Source of the DNA: Macrobrachium rosenbergii
Lineage: Eukaryota; Arthropoda; Malacostraca; Decapoda; Palaemonidae
NCBI RefSeq assembly: GCF_040412425.1
Contig: NC_089763.1
Coordinates: forward strand, 58,704,415 to 58,768,414
Reading direction: 5' to 3'
Length of the DNA stretch: 64,000 nt
Shown here: positions 15,692 to 26,776 of the stretch, piece by piece
Position numbering within the stretch: position 1 is the stretch's first letter
How the letters are laid out: each line of letters begins with the position of its first letter
Position numbers and translations under genes: made by a program
Notes under the pieces: model-generated
Told to the model about the DNA's origin: nothing
Databases searched by the model: none
Seen by the model: the letters and a program-made list of their open reading frames with translations, nothing else

Positions 15692-17473
15692 TGGGACTAT
15701 CCCCATCAAAGCAGCATAGGGACAAAGACAGGTCTGTTGCCAGTAGGGGAGAAAGATCACCACAGGGTGGTGGAGCAGAGAGACAGAGCTGATCAGGTAA
15801 GAGGAACCTGTTGCTCTACCCTGATATATCAACACAGAGCCAGTGACAACAACGCAGGAGTGGCTCATCATGGTATTCTCCCGGGAGAAGTCCCGGTCCC
15901 ACTCAAGGAATAGATCACACAGGTGTACCCTCCCATCGAGATGGTCAGGATAGAGCCCTGTCCCACTCAGCTTCACCCCACTCCCAGCGCTGGTCATGGG
16001 GCCATGATGGCTCCGTAACCAGTCACCATTCCTCCTTGTGTAAGGTGGTACCGGACTGTCTGGTGGATCTTAGCAAGGTCAGAGACTGCCCCACCCTGGG
16101 GAACAACGCGGTCAGGACAGGGGCCTGTATCCTGTGTTAGTTCTTCCCTGTTGTCTGGGGTTGAGGGTAGACATCCTCAGACCCTGTGTGAAGGGAGGGA
16201 TCTCAAAAATGAAGAGGACCTCTTGCTTCTTGAAATACCGGATGAGGAGAAGGGGTTTATGGAGTTTGGTCTCCAAATTGGAAGAAAGTTGGGATTTACA
16301 GAGTTGGACGACTCTGTACCTGAAAACTTTTGTGCTGGCTTTGTCTGTCTGAGCGAGATCTTAAAAACTACTGAGGCTAGAGGGTATGTTAATCTTGCCA
16401 CCCTCCAGTTATCAAACATACCAAATTGCAGCTCTCTAGCCTCTGTGGTTATTATTTTATTTAAGGTTATAGTTAGCCATACTGGTGCCTCTGGTAATGA
16501 TATAGGACAGACCACCACCAGGCGGTGGTCAAAGTTTCATGGGCCACAGCTCATACAGCATTATACCGAGACCACTGAAAGATAGAAACTTCCGTGCATT
16601 TTTTACTCGGAACAGATGGCAAAGTGTCTCCTGGAAGCTAAATGGCCAGTTCATCTTCCCTGGTTCCCATTGATTCAAGGCACCATGAGGGAATTGAACT
16701 GTGATAGCCAGCGAAAAAGGGTCTTCAGCATCCCCCAGGTCAGAGAAGTTAACCCTCCCCCTTCATCCCCCTACCATGCCAAGTATCACATTCCAGAAGA
16801 CACTTTTACCATGCCTAGAATACTAGACTAGACCATCTGCACTCTCGAACAGTGTACAGTTGGAACATTTCCCCCAGCAAGGTTTGAAAATTTACCAACA
16901 CTGAAATGATGAACCAAGAAGTGATGTTGGGGACAATCTTGATAGCTGCCTCATGGTTGGATATGTGCCTTATCCTACATCATCAAGCAAGTGACACATG
17001 CATGGGCCAACACCATCCTAAGGAGAAGGGACTCATTCCTGGCCTTGGTCCAGAAACAAATCTCGGTGGACAGTTGGCTAAATGTCAGGAATAGCCCACT
17101 CCTGAATCTTCCCTGTTTCCTCCAGAAGTTATGAGAAAGGTGGTGGAAGAGAGGAGAGTGTAAAGGACTTCCTTACTTCAGTGTTGCAAAAGCAAGGGAC
17201 TAGAGGGCAGTCCACTGGATCCTTGGCCTGTAGGAGACATCTGCCTCCCACTAGATGTCCTTCTCCCCCCCCCTCCCCCCGTATCATCAGCAGAACCAGT
17301 CAGCACCCCATAGTAAAGGCAAGAAGGAGAAATTCAGTCCTTTTAGTCCTCACTACCCCTCCACCCCAGAAGACAGAACAGGATGAGGAAGCAAGGAGGT
17401 TTTAGGTGAGAGTAAAGCATCCCCTCCCCCCTCCGGAGCTGCGGAAGGTGCAGTTGGTCAGTATGACAGCTGT

Positions 17474-18190
17474 TTGGAGCAGAGGAGTGGACAGTTCAGA
17501 CCCTCAGAAAGGGATACATACTTCCCTTTGCAGAGACAAGACTTCCTCTGTCATTGGAACCATTCAAGCTCCTCTGCTACTGGAGCAACTCACCTAAGGG
17601 GAGGGCCCTACAATGGGAAATCGGAGACCACGCTGCAGAAGGAGGTGATAGAAATAATGAGGGGCGTCACACCAGGTTTCTACAGTCCCCTATTCCTGGT
17701 AGAGAAAGTGTCTGGGCTGGTGGAGGCCGGTCATAGATCTGTCGATACTGGCATCGATCAGGGAAAGGGACTTCATAGTATCGATAGACCTCCAGGATGC
17801 CTACCATGGAGGTCTATATACCGATATACCCCTCCTCCAGGAAGTTTGCGTGGTTTATCTCCCAGAAAAGGATGTACCAATTCAGGGCTCTGCTTCAGCC
17901 TTGCAAAAGGCCCCCCCTCCCCCACCACACACACACACACACACACACACACAGGCCTTCTCTCGAGTCTGCCAGTTAAGTGTCGGAATGGGTGCACAAG
18001 CAAGGTATCAGACTGAGGAGATACCTCGATGTCTGGATCATCCTGGCACCCTCAGCAGAGAAGGCTTCAAAAGACTGGGATGAGATCATGGCACTGCAGA
18101 GATTTGGTGATCTTGGTCAACCTTAAGAAGTCAGACCTTGTACTGAAACATAACATCAGGTGCTTGGGTGTGGTGATAGACAGTAGTTAG
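17474..18190 (+). pseudogene. DIRS reverse transcriptase, frameshifted
   Basis: Family landmarks occur in order but in three frames: EVIEIMRGVTPGFYSPLFLV (about 17643-17702; family G.GFYS.LFLV.K..GG.RPVIDL), DFIVSIDLQDAY with the first catalytic Asp (about 17769-17805), YPSSRKF and MYQFRALL (about 17823-17895; family HP.SR.FLRF and YQF.ALCFGL), and RRYLDVWIILAPSAEKA at about 18018-18068, which is the YLDD box with the second Asp changed to Val. A (CA)n tract at 17926-17953 has replaced the segment between ALCFGL and the YLDD box. The enzyme cannot be functional. Confidence 0.8.
17926..17953. repeat. (CA)n microsatellite inside the DIRS RT
   Basis: Fourteen CA units after a C-rich run, in the middle of the RT palm coding region. 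Confidence 0.95.
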
Positions 18191-18302
18191 GAAAGCTTAC
18201 TGTTCCTAGGAGCAGTTAGCAAACTTAATCAATTTGTCCAACCCCTTCCTGCCAAACCCCCTCCAACCAGTCAAGAATGTCCTGGAGATGTGAACAGTCT
18301 GG

Positions 18303-18740
18303 GTGGCACTCCAACACTTCCAGAACTGGCTCCAGGACAAGGCCACATTCATGATGAGCGACTACACCACGGTGGTGGTATATGTGAACAGGCAGGGCAG
18401 GGGGGCCACTGTCTCTCACGAAACATACGAGTTGGTGGTACAGATGCATGAGTGGTCAGAAACCTGGGGACTTCTGCTAACATCCCCAGAAATAAGAATG
18501 TCATGGCAGATCAGTTAAGCAGAGGGGACCAAATAGTAGGTACAGAATGGTCGCTGAAACGGTGCTTCAGGAACAAGTTATTGACCCTATTAGAGGACCC
18601 CATGTTAGACGTGTTCACCACAGTGATGGAACAACAAATGCTTTTTGTATTTTTCTCCAAGCAAAGGGCCATCCTGCAGGATGCCTTACAGAGCCCCTGG
18701 GACAACATGGACATGTACGCTTCCCCCCCTCCCCTGTCAG
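18303..18740 (+). pseudogene. DIRS RNase H and connection region
   Basis: MMSDYTTVVVYVNRQGRGAT followed by VSHETYELVVQMHEWSE matches the DIRS RNase H pattern (V.SDNTT.V.Y.N.QGG..S..L......EW). The next frame gives NKNVMADQLSRGDQIVGTEW, the conserved N..ADQLSR segment, then LDVFTT and QSPWDNMDMYASPP (family VDLFAT..N...P.F, PW..L..YAFPP). The frame changes near 18480. Confidence 0.8.
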
Positions 18741-18879
18741 TCAGCTGAGAAAGGTCATTAACAGACTGTTTGTCTCAGAGGCTAGCACCAAGATGGCCCC
18801 AAGCAGAATGGTATGCAGATCTCCCACATTGCTAAAACCGGAACACAATGGTTGGTACCATCAGACAGTAGCCTCCCTT

Positions 18880-19262
18880 GAACTTCATGGGTGGAAGCTG
18901 TCAAGCAACTGCTCAGAGGGAAAGGCTTTGTGGAGCAAGCTGCAGCAACCATCTCTGACCCCCTTAGACCATCATCCTTTGGGGTATATCAAGGAAACTG
19001 GAAGGTCTTCTATCATTGGTGCAGTTGGGGGGGGGGGATCTTACTCCCCTCAAAACAACTATAAGGGTAGGAGAAGTGACTTTCTGTGAGAGTGATATAC
19101 GGATACATGGCCACTCTTGCCCAAGTGTTCAGATGAAGAGTCATAGATTTTTTATCCTCCTGGGAACTTTCAGCTGTGGGAAAGCATTTTGAAAAGAGTT
19201 GTACCCCACGGGAACTAAAACCCCAAGTGGGATGTGACCAAGGTCCAACTCATCCTACATGT
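18880..19262 (+). pseudogene. DIRS tyrosine recombinase, N-terminal part only
   Basis: Reading across frames, HGWKLS is followed by AATISDPLRPSSFGVYQGNW and KVFYHWC (family R..ST...Y...W..F..WC), then GYMATLAQVF near 19101 and FEKSCTPRELKPQ near 19188-19226 (family F...RP..R...P.WD...VL). These are the SAM-like core-binding region of DIRS recombinases. The catalytic domain is missing because the copy stops at about 19262. Confidence 0.7.
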
Positions 19263-20318
19263 GCAGAAGTACAGCAAAATAAAAAAAGGACACAAAAGTA
19301 TTTTGCTCAACATGTCTAATATGGATAGGCAATGTTATTAAGTCAAGACTTAATGTACAGATAGTCGAGGATGATGAAACTGGGGATGAGGAAGAAGAGG
19401 AAAATGAAATAGAAGAAAATAGGACTGAAGAAATAGAAAACAGTAATGAAAACAAAGAACAGGATAAGGGTATGGATGCAGAGAAACTCATAGACTCTAC
19501 ATATGAGGCAATACAACAGCATACTTATGAAGCAATAAACTATGAAATGACAACACAAAAAAAAATCCCAAAGAGGTTGTACCCTGATATACATATTGAA
19601 GGAAAAGAGCAAGAAAAAAAAGAAAAGAAAGACAGTCTGCACTCTTTTGAAAAGAGGAAACTGCAGATTTGGTGAAAGATGTCATTACAAACATCCCAAG
19701 TTATGTCACAACTATGAGATTTATGGCAAATGTGCATATCTAGACGGCTATGAGGTTGAATGCAGCGATCTACATCCAAAAGTATGTAGGAATCTGAAAG
19801 AAGGAAAAGGTTGCAAATTCAACAAAAAGTGCAGATGCTTGCATCCTGTTGCCATGAAGAACGAAAATCAAAAGCAAATACCTATAAAAAATCAAAGTGA
19901 AAATGAAACAAATAAAGAAAGGAATAAAGAGTATGAGACGAAGGAAAAAAGCAAGCTGGCACCACGTTATGAAATGTCAGCACCACGATATGAGGCATCA
20001 GCACCCAGGTACAATGCAACAAAGCAATGTACCTATGATGCAAATGGATGGCGCAGACATGGAGATAGATGCAGATACAAACACAAAATGAAGAATTATG
20101 AAGATGGAAGATCAACTATTCTGGAAAAGTTGGATTTTTTAATGTCCGAAGTTATGGAAATGAAGAAAAGAACACCATATCAGAGCAGGAAAGAGACACG
20201 GGAAATTCCTTATTATGTCGGTCTATTCAATACCGTACCAGAGGAATGTGATACCATTTTGTTACTGCACTCGGTAATATATTGTAGAAGCTTAATAATA
20301 TCGACTTTCACTGTGTAA
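19263..20318 (+). CDS. LINE ORF1-like protein with CCCH zinc fingers (frameshifted)
   Basis: The main frame 19596-20318 encodes three good CCCH fingers: C-x7-C-x5-C-x3-H (CTLLKRGNCRFGERCHYKH, residues about 16-34), C-x8-C-x9-C-x3-H (CHNYEIYGKC.., about 38-61) and C-x8-C-x5-C-x3-H (CRNLKEGKGCKFNKKCRCLH, about 65-84). A fourth near residue 144 (CTYDANGWRRHGDRCRYKH) has Arg where the second Cys is expected. A triple 'APRYE' repeat (about 123-140) and a short heptad-like ILEKLDFLMSEVMEMKKR follow. Upstream, in another frame (19310-19620), the same protein continues as an acidic segment (DDETGDEEEEENEIEEN) and ends ..KEQEKKEKK; the frames meet in an A-rich run at 19614-19630, so one or two indels there split the ORF. 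This architecture fits the RNA-binding ORF1 of a non-LTR retrotransposon; no ORF2 follows. A cellular CCCH protein is less likely given the DIRS junction. Confidence 0.6.
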
Positions 20319-21264
20319 GGTTTGTTCCAAATATCTTGCATTTTCAGTCATGAATTCTTGTTTGTGCTATCTACACCTTAAATCTGTAGCGCTTAAGGTA
20401 AGCAAATTTTCAAAAATTTTGTTAAAAAGGCGCTGATTATGTGGTGGGTGTAGGTTGATGACCCAACTGTTTAAGATCTAATGAAAAATAAGGTCTAGAA
20501 ACTACTTCCTTAATGTTATTAGTGTGATTCTTAATTTTGCCAACCTTCAGTTGGTCTATTTTCACAGAAGAAACGGAGTTTCATGCTGAAACTAACTTCT
20601 TTGCAACCCTGCGATCGATTTTAGAAAGCTTGTCAGTTTAACTACCAGATAACGCTGAGATTCGTGCGTTGCAAAGAACCGTAATGATCAAGTTTAACCG
20701 AAGCTAAATAATGTTCAATTCTTGCGTAAATAATAATCTACAGTATTTATTAAGACGAGGCCGAAAATATGTAAGGAAGATACTGTCCATGTGCATTTGT
20801 CGTGTTAAAACTTAAGGATGACCAAACTTACTAATGAAGATGGAACTTATTTGTGGTTTCAGCAAAAGATAAAATGGGAGTAAGGACCCATTCTGCATGG
20901 GAGGACTTTACCATGATATTTTATTTTAAATTGGTCTGAGTGATATGTTAATTTACTCTAAAAATATCACAGCTTCTATGTGGTTTTGTGGTCACCTTCA
21001 TATTATAATATTTTATTTTGTGGAAAAGTTTTACAGGTTTATGTTTTCATTATAAGTATGACACAAAACCTTGAATATACAGTTTCAGTATATAGTAGTG
21101 AAGCAAATTACATGGTAAAACGTAGCTATTAAAAGTAATTTCCAGGTGGCGTGTGAAGCCGTTGTAGATAATCGTTTATCGATTTGGAAATGCTTCTTCA
21201 TATCCGATATGTTATCTATTGATCCTTATTGGTACGTCGTCAGCTTTGGGAGAGGTACTCCACT

Positions 21265-21269
<5 letters not shown>
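20319..21269. other. AT-rich DNA, nothing recognised
   Basis: No RT or endonuclease follows the ORF1, and no repeat or RNA gene is visible. Confidence 0.4.

Positions 21270-21303
<34 letters not shown>
21270..21303. repeat. (TC)n microsatellite
   Basis: Seventeen pure CT units. Confidence 0.95.
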
Positions 21304-21306
<3 letters not shown>

Positions 21307-22140
21307 CAATTGTTTAAAAATTACTGTTAAACGTTAGAGTGAAATATTTTATGCCTGTTATATATTTAGCCGTTGCATAATCCAGTTGACTGGGTCACAC
21401 ATTATCTCTGAATGACGTAAGAGGAATTTGTTCAGGTTTGTTATCAACTTATGCAGAATCATCTTTTACAGTTCTTTCATATTTTTCAAATGGCATTAAA
21501 AATGAAAAAATGTGTACGAAGTTAGAAAAAAGTTAACATCCTTTTCAAATGAAGTTTTCCTAAGGCATCCTTGAAACTAGATTCCTTTTCCGGTGAAAGT
21601 TTATAAAAGAATGCAGCTAAGAAAGTCAACTATGATAGAAAGAAAGAGAGATACATTCAGTACAGCAGATTCTGCAGTTATGTTTCGTAATAGGATTTTA
21701 CTTCAACATTTCAGATTTATTCCAGTATATAATATAATTTTTCTTACTCATGGATGAATAAAGCATGATTTGTATCTCCATTTCGAATTGACTTGTTCTG
21801 TTCAGTCCGACGATGATATACTGAACGACCCGATTCTCTGTGTATAAACATCAGAAAAATCATTACAAATAATTTGGTAAACTGATCAAAAACTTTCCTT
21901 TCATAGCGGAATGATATTTAACCGCCTCATCTATTTGTGGTATAAATTTAGTGTTTCCAATTGCCGTAGAATGAGTAATGTTGCAGGTAGAAGTTGATGC
22001 TGACGGCAGTTTGTTGAAATTGATTCAGTTTTAACCAAGAAAGCGTTTGCTCTGTCCTTAAATCAAGTAGTAACTAGGAGTCATGTGTGTAGTAATTATG
22101 TTACTATTTAAAGTGTGCTCTGGTTGAAATGGTAAGGACT

Positions 22141-22143
<3 letters not shown>
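21304..22143. other. AT-rich DNA, nothing recognised
   Basis: No open frame, repeat or element end that I can support. Confidence 0.4.

Positions 22144-22192
<49 letters not shown>
22144..22192. repeat. (GA)n microsatellite
   Basis: Pure AG/GA tract of about 24 units. Confidence 0.95.
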
Positions 22193-22195
<3 letters not shown>

Positions 22196-23478
22196 ATAAA
22201 TTGGACGAGGTTTGACCGATGAGATATGGTTAACAATTTGTTGTAGTGAAATACTCTTGAACAGATTTGAAAGTGCCTGAATGTCAGAAATATAAAGGTT
22301 ATAAGACCACGGGAAAGCCAGGTCGTTGCTTAACACGTTTACAGATGGTTAGATGTGAACTGCTCACGGTATTGAGGAATGAGTGAAGATAAAGATGCAT
22401 AGATTCCGCTATGACTCTTTATCTAAGAAAGTGATTAGGAGCCTTTGATGAGTAGCTGTAGAATAGCAGATTGTAAATGAGGTAAAAATGAGATATGAAA
22501 AAACAGCAGTCTGCTTTGCAGATAAAAATTATGATTGCTAGAGGTATGGAAAAGAGAAGCGGAGTTCCTGGAGTAAATTTTATATAAATGCTATATGTAG
22601 TAAGGGTGTGAAGTTTGAGACACTCAGTCCGCCATCTCCAGCTGTGAAAAGCCTTCTTTCTTTTTCATTGTGACCACCATATCGCAAGGTTGCAGCGACG
22701 TGGCAGCACCATTTGTGTAAGTTCATATCTCTCTCCCTCTTTGTGTGTGTGAGTCTTGACTAAGTATGTCAAGCTTTTAAGCTAAAAAAAAATTAGATTA
22801 CATAAAAGACTAGGGAGACAGGGAAATGGTTCACGCGGCCTGTGTGCGGTTCCGTGGAACAGATGGTTCAATAGATGCACCAAACAAAGGATGTGTCCAC
22901 TTCCCTGGCTTGTTGACTTCCCTCCGCCTACCCCTCCTTTACTTCATCATCCTCCATTACCTTCCCTCCGCTCAAGACCGTGTACATCGATCTATTGATC
23001 GACACTTATTTGCTTGTTGGGTTGTGCGAGGGAGAAAATATCAGGTTCTTATTCGGTTATATGTTCACAGTTATTAATCGCCAGAACTGATCATTTCGTC
23101 TCGTATATTAGGATTCCAGAAGATGGGTCACCATAGAAAGTCAAGACTTCACAAAGAGAGTTTATCAGTCTGCGTTTGTGTAATGGGGGTATAGGAAGCT
23201 TCATGTTATTATTTTACGGGGCGTTCCGAATTTTTCTTGAATTGTTTGTTTTTTGCCGTAGCTTAATCTGTAAGCTATTTCATGGGTTTTGGTGAGACCT
23301 CTGATTGTGGGTGTGCTTTTATAATTATTGACTGATATCATAATCATCATATTCACTTAGCTCTGTTTTGGTAAAACGAATATTGGTTGGGCTTTCGTTA
23401 TTTGTACTCAATGTGGTTATAAATTTGTTTGCTGCTGCCAACCATTGAATGAAAGTTGAGTGCTGCTATGTAATTAAA

Positions 23479-23481
<3 letters not shown>
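22193..23481. other. Unannotated DNA
   Basis: The segment 22826-23077 is locally GC-richer with an 83-codon frame, but it has no domain, and the pyrimidine-rich part explains the open frame. Nothing else recognised. Confidence 0.4.

Positions 23482-23546
<65 letters not shown>
23482..23546. repeat. (TC)n microsatellite
   Basis: About 32 pure CT units. Confidence 0.95.
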
Positions 23547-23551
<5 letters not shown>

Positions 23552-24486
23552 AATGTTAACCATTAGCTCAACAACAGTGTAATCGATAAACCTTTAGAGG
23601 TATCACAACGATTTTATAATAACACCACCTTATTTCGACTTGTTTTATGTTTCATTATAGTCATGTCAGTGTATAGATTGGATGGCTCTTATTTGTTTTA
23701 TTTTTCCTGCACACTGCATGTGAGAGGACGACCATAATGGTTTTTAACGCTGTGACTAGAAGTAGATGTAAATAAATTTTTATATCTGTCATCAGAAAAT
23801 CAAATGTATAAAAATCGACCCTTAAAGCAGAAGCTCCATGCCAAGAATTTGGGTGTGGCTAGCATGAAGAAACTCTGTCAACCCCAGAAGTTTGGGCCAA
23901 TTTATTAGTCCTCCTCGCTTTATTATTTCAAGCTGTAATTGGTACTGTTTTCCTCCAACGGCCGCGCTTACCCAGTGCTGTCTGAGAAAGTATCCCTGCA
24001 CCTTTTTTTGCTCAATACTTCAAAAGAATTTCTGGGTATAAGGAGCGCGAGAACGCTCATTCTTTGACTGAATTTTGTGATTTTATTGAAGAACGAAAAT
24101 TTAGTTTCATTCGGTAGATTTTTATTTATTTACTTTTTTTTGCATTAATTTTATGTGATGGAGTGGGTATAGGTTTCTGGTTGTTTTTTTTAAATATGAA
24201 TTAATGCTGACGTGGATATTCAAACACACTGCGTTACCGTGGATATCGTTTCATAACTGCATATTATTATGTTGTTCTGTGTCAACAGTACATTTCGTTT
24301 CTCTTGTTAAATTACATTTGATTAGAATGTGACTGTTAATATTACGGATTTGTTTGAATCTCTATTTGTAATGTAACCAGAACTCTTTATTATTTTTTAT
24401 GTCACGTCACTTGCGTAACATTTTTTTTTATTGCAGGTTGCACCATTTCTTGTCTTTAAATCCTTTCTTCATTTACTTTGGCAGAT

Positions 24487-24489
<3 letters not shown>
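23547..24489. other. AT-rich DNA, nothing recognised
   Basis: No supportable feature. Confidence 0.4.

Positions 24490-24548
<59 letters not shown>
24490..24548. repeat. (TC)n microsatellite
   Basis: About 29 CT units; the flank up to 24800 stays pyrimidine-rich, which gives long hydrophobic frames by composition only. Confidence 0.95.
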
Positions 24549-24555
<7 letters not shown>

Positions 24556-24940
24556 TTGGTGCTGTTTTCATTTTACCCAAACCCCTAGTTAGTATTTTCT
24601 ATATCTCTTCCCATTTCCTTTACTTTTTAACCTTTTGCACCACTATAATTCCTTTCATTTCATAAAATGGACTTTCTTTACGCTCGCCCTTTCTCATTAT
24701 TTTTTCTTTTGTTTAAGTCCGGCATTCCTGTTGCTTCCTGTGTTCCTTTATCTACTAGACTTCCTTCTTCTCCCCTCCACCTTCCCCGCCATCCCCAGCC
24801 TCCATCTCCCTTTCTGTAACGAATAATAGGCCATGTGGGGGCAATAACAACACCAGTCGGCGTTTCCATCAACTCTAATTGCAATCCACCATCTTTTATG
24901 ACTTGCAGCATGCAGTCTTTCTTTAATCACCCCTATCACG

Positions 24941-24943
<3 letters not shown>

Positions 24944-24974
<31 letters not shown>
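24944..24974. repeat. (TC)n microsatellite
   Basis: About 15 CT units. Confidence 0.95.
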
Positions 24975-24978
<4 letters not shown>

Positions 24979-25386
24979 TCCTGCCTAACTTTTACCTTGC
25001 CTTTTCTCTCTGTAACCAGGTGCGTGTTTTACCTGCTCCCTCTGTGCTAGTATCCTTCTTTATTTGATTCCAAATTGTAACTTGTTCCTAGCGTTGTGAC
25101 GCGTTTTCTTACCACGTATGTCTAAAGCAGAATATTTCTTTTTTTGAACGGTACTCTTTTGACAGAAGAGGTAGAACAACAAAGTGCTGGATATAAGGTT
25201 TAAGGGAGGTAGTGGAGAGAAACTTCATGGAAGAGGTCAGTGGTGCACAGTATATAGGAGGGGTTACCAGGCCTGCAAGCCATCTGAATAGGTAAATTAA
25301 GCGATTAGGCTGTGGAAATTTTCCATAAACTCAGAAGTTAATACGATCGGTCAGTGACCCATAGCTGAAGTGGAAAACTTTATAAA
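24975..25386. other. Unannotated DNA
   Basis: No gene, repeat or element end recognised before the next TA array. Confidence 0.4.
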
Positions 25387-25589
<203 letters not shown>

Positions 25590-26071
25590 ATACATATATA
25601 TTTATATTTATACACAAACATACTTATATGTAGTGCCTGAAATTGACACAACACATGATGTAGCTACACCACACGGGAAAATGAAACAAGGTACAAATCC
25701 CCACCGGTTTCCTCTTTAATCTTCTAAGACATCTTCGCTGAGGTGCAGACAGATAAATATACTTGTGTGATTGTATGTATGTATGTTTACATTTGTGTGT
25801 ATATATCTACACATACATACACACACATACAGATACATGTGTATGTGTGCATATATATACACACATATATGCATACATACATACATACAATCACACAAGT
25901 ATATTTATCTGTCTGTACCTCAGCGAAGATGTCTTAGAATATTAAAGAGGAAGCCGGTGGGGATTTGTACCTTGTTTCATTTTCCTGTGTGGTGTTGCTA
26001 CATCACGTGTTGCGTCAATTTCAGGCACTATATATGTGTATGTTTGTGCATAAATATAAATAAATATATGT
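25590..26071. mobile_element. Foldback element, ~197-bp inverted arms
   Basis: Bases 25590-25786 match the reverse complement of 25875-26071 at roughly 94%, with 88 bp between. Shared landmarks are GTGCCTGAAATTGAC (25633 side) against GTCAATTTCAGGCAC (26014-26028), a 21-base GATTTGTACCTTGTTTCAT-containing stretch, and the arm-proximal GTATGTATGTATGT. The small frames on the two strands in this region are mirror images of each other for that reason. It would form a near-complete hairpin when single-stranded. No ORF; it looks like a foldback or MITE-like element or an inverted duplication of one. No target-site duplication can be seen because both ends run into TA-rich repeats. Confidence 0.85.
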
Positions 26072-26703
26072 ATACATACATATATATAGATATATATCTT
26101 TATATATGTACATGTGTGTGTGTGTGTGAAAACTGTATAACTATTTTTTTCAAATGGTGACATGGAGATTTGATCTCTTCAAAATTGTTTTAAACGACTT
26201 TCTCTGACTTTCCATCTTGGTGTTCCACAAGTAAATACGAACGAAATTTCAGAAGTTGTATAAATTCTCCCAGAAATGATTTCCATTTGGTACTTTATCA
26301 AAAGTGCTTTAATTTTTTTACGATGGATTTACTCCATAATACTGTAATACCCTTTAGATAAAAGTGATTGTCATCATTATGCCTCCAGAATATCTACGGT
26401 GGATGGCTTTCATCTTTTGTACGAGTAGAGATTATATTCATAAAACTTAAAAGATTTATCCGTATCTTGGCAAAGGCCCAGTCCAAGCGTGAATCTTTTA
26501 AGGGTCACGAGTCCATTTTTCATGTTATACAGCTATTCGTTAGCTTTTATGGATATTGGTGATTTTTCTTCTCTTTATGGTTTTTCTCGAGACGAAAATC
26601 AGCCATTTTTTCAAGATTTACTTACACGAATTTTTACTCCAGCTATTCACTCTGTTTTATGTAACTTCTCTTGGTTTGTTGTTGATCGGTTTCTTCAAAA
26701 TAT
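26072..26703. other. AT-rich DNA, nothing recognised
   Basis: A 95-codon frame at 26489 extends into the next TA array and shows no domain. Confidence 0.4.
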
Positions 26704-26706
26704 AAC

Positions 26707-26763
<57 letters not shown>

Positions 26764-26776
26764 TATATATATATAA
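26704..26776. repeat. (TA)n microsatellite
   Basis: Pure TA tract with one ACAG interruption near its end. Confidence 0.95.

Larger units (their letters stand above)
15272..19262 (+). mobile_element. Decayed DIRS-type retrotransposon
   Basis: Fragments in the DIRS order can be read on the plus strand: a Ser-rich gag-like region (15272-16600), reverse transcriptase (17474-18190), RNase H (18303-18740) and the start of the tyrosine recombinase (18880-19262). The GC content is clearly higher than in the flanks, so the insert can be seen from composition alone. At least five frame changes and several stops exclude function. The element ends abruptly at about 19262, in the recombinase core-binding region, where a LINE ORF1 begins; the catalytic R..H..R..Y part and the terminal repeats are absent. 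Confidence 0.8.

Noticed and set aside
15527..15997. 156-codon minus-strand ORF
   Set aside because: It lies opposite the gag-like region of the plus-strand DIRS element and has no recognised motif; it is a shadow frame.
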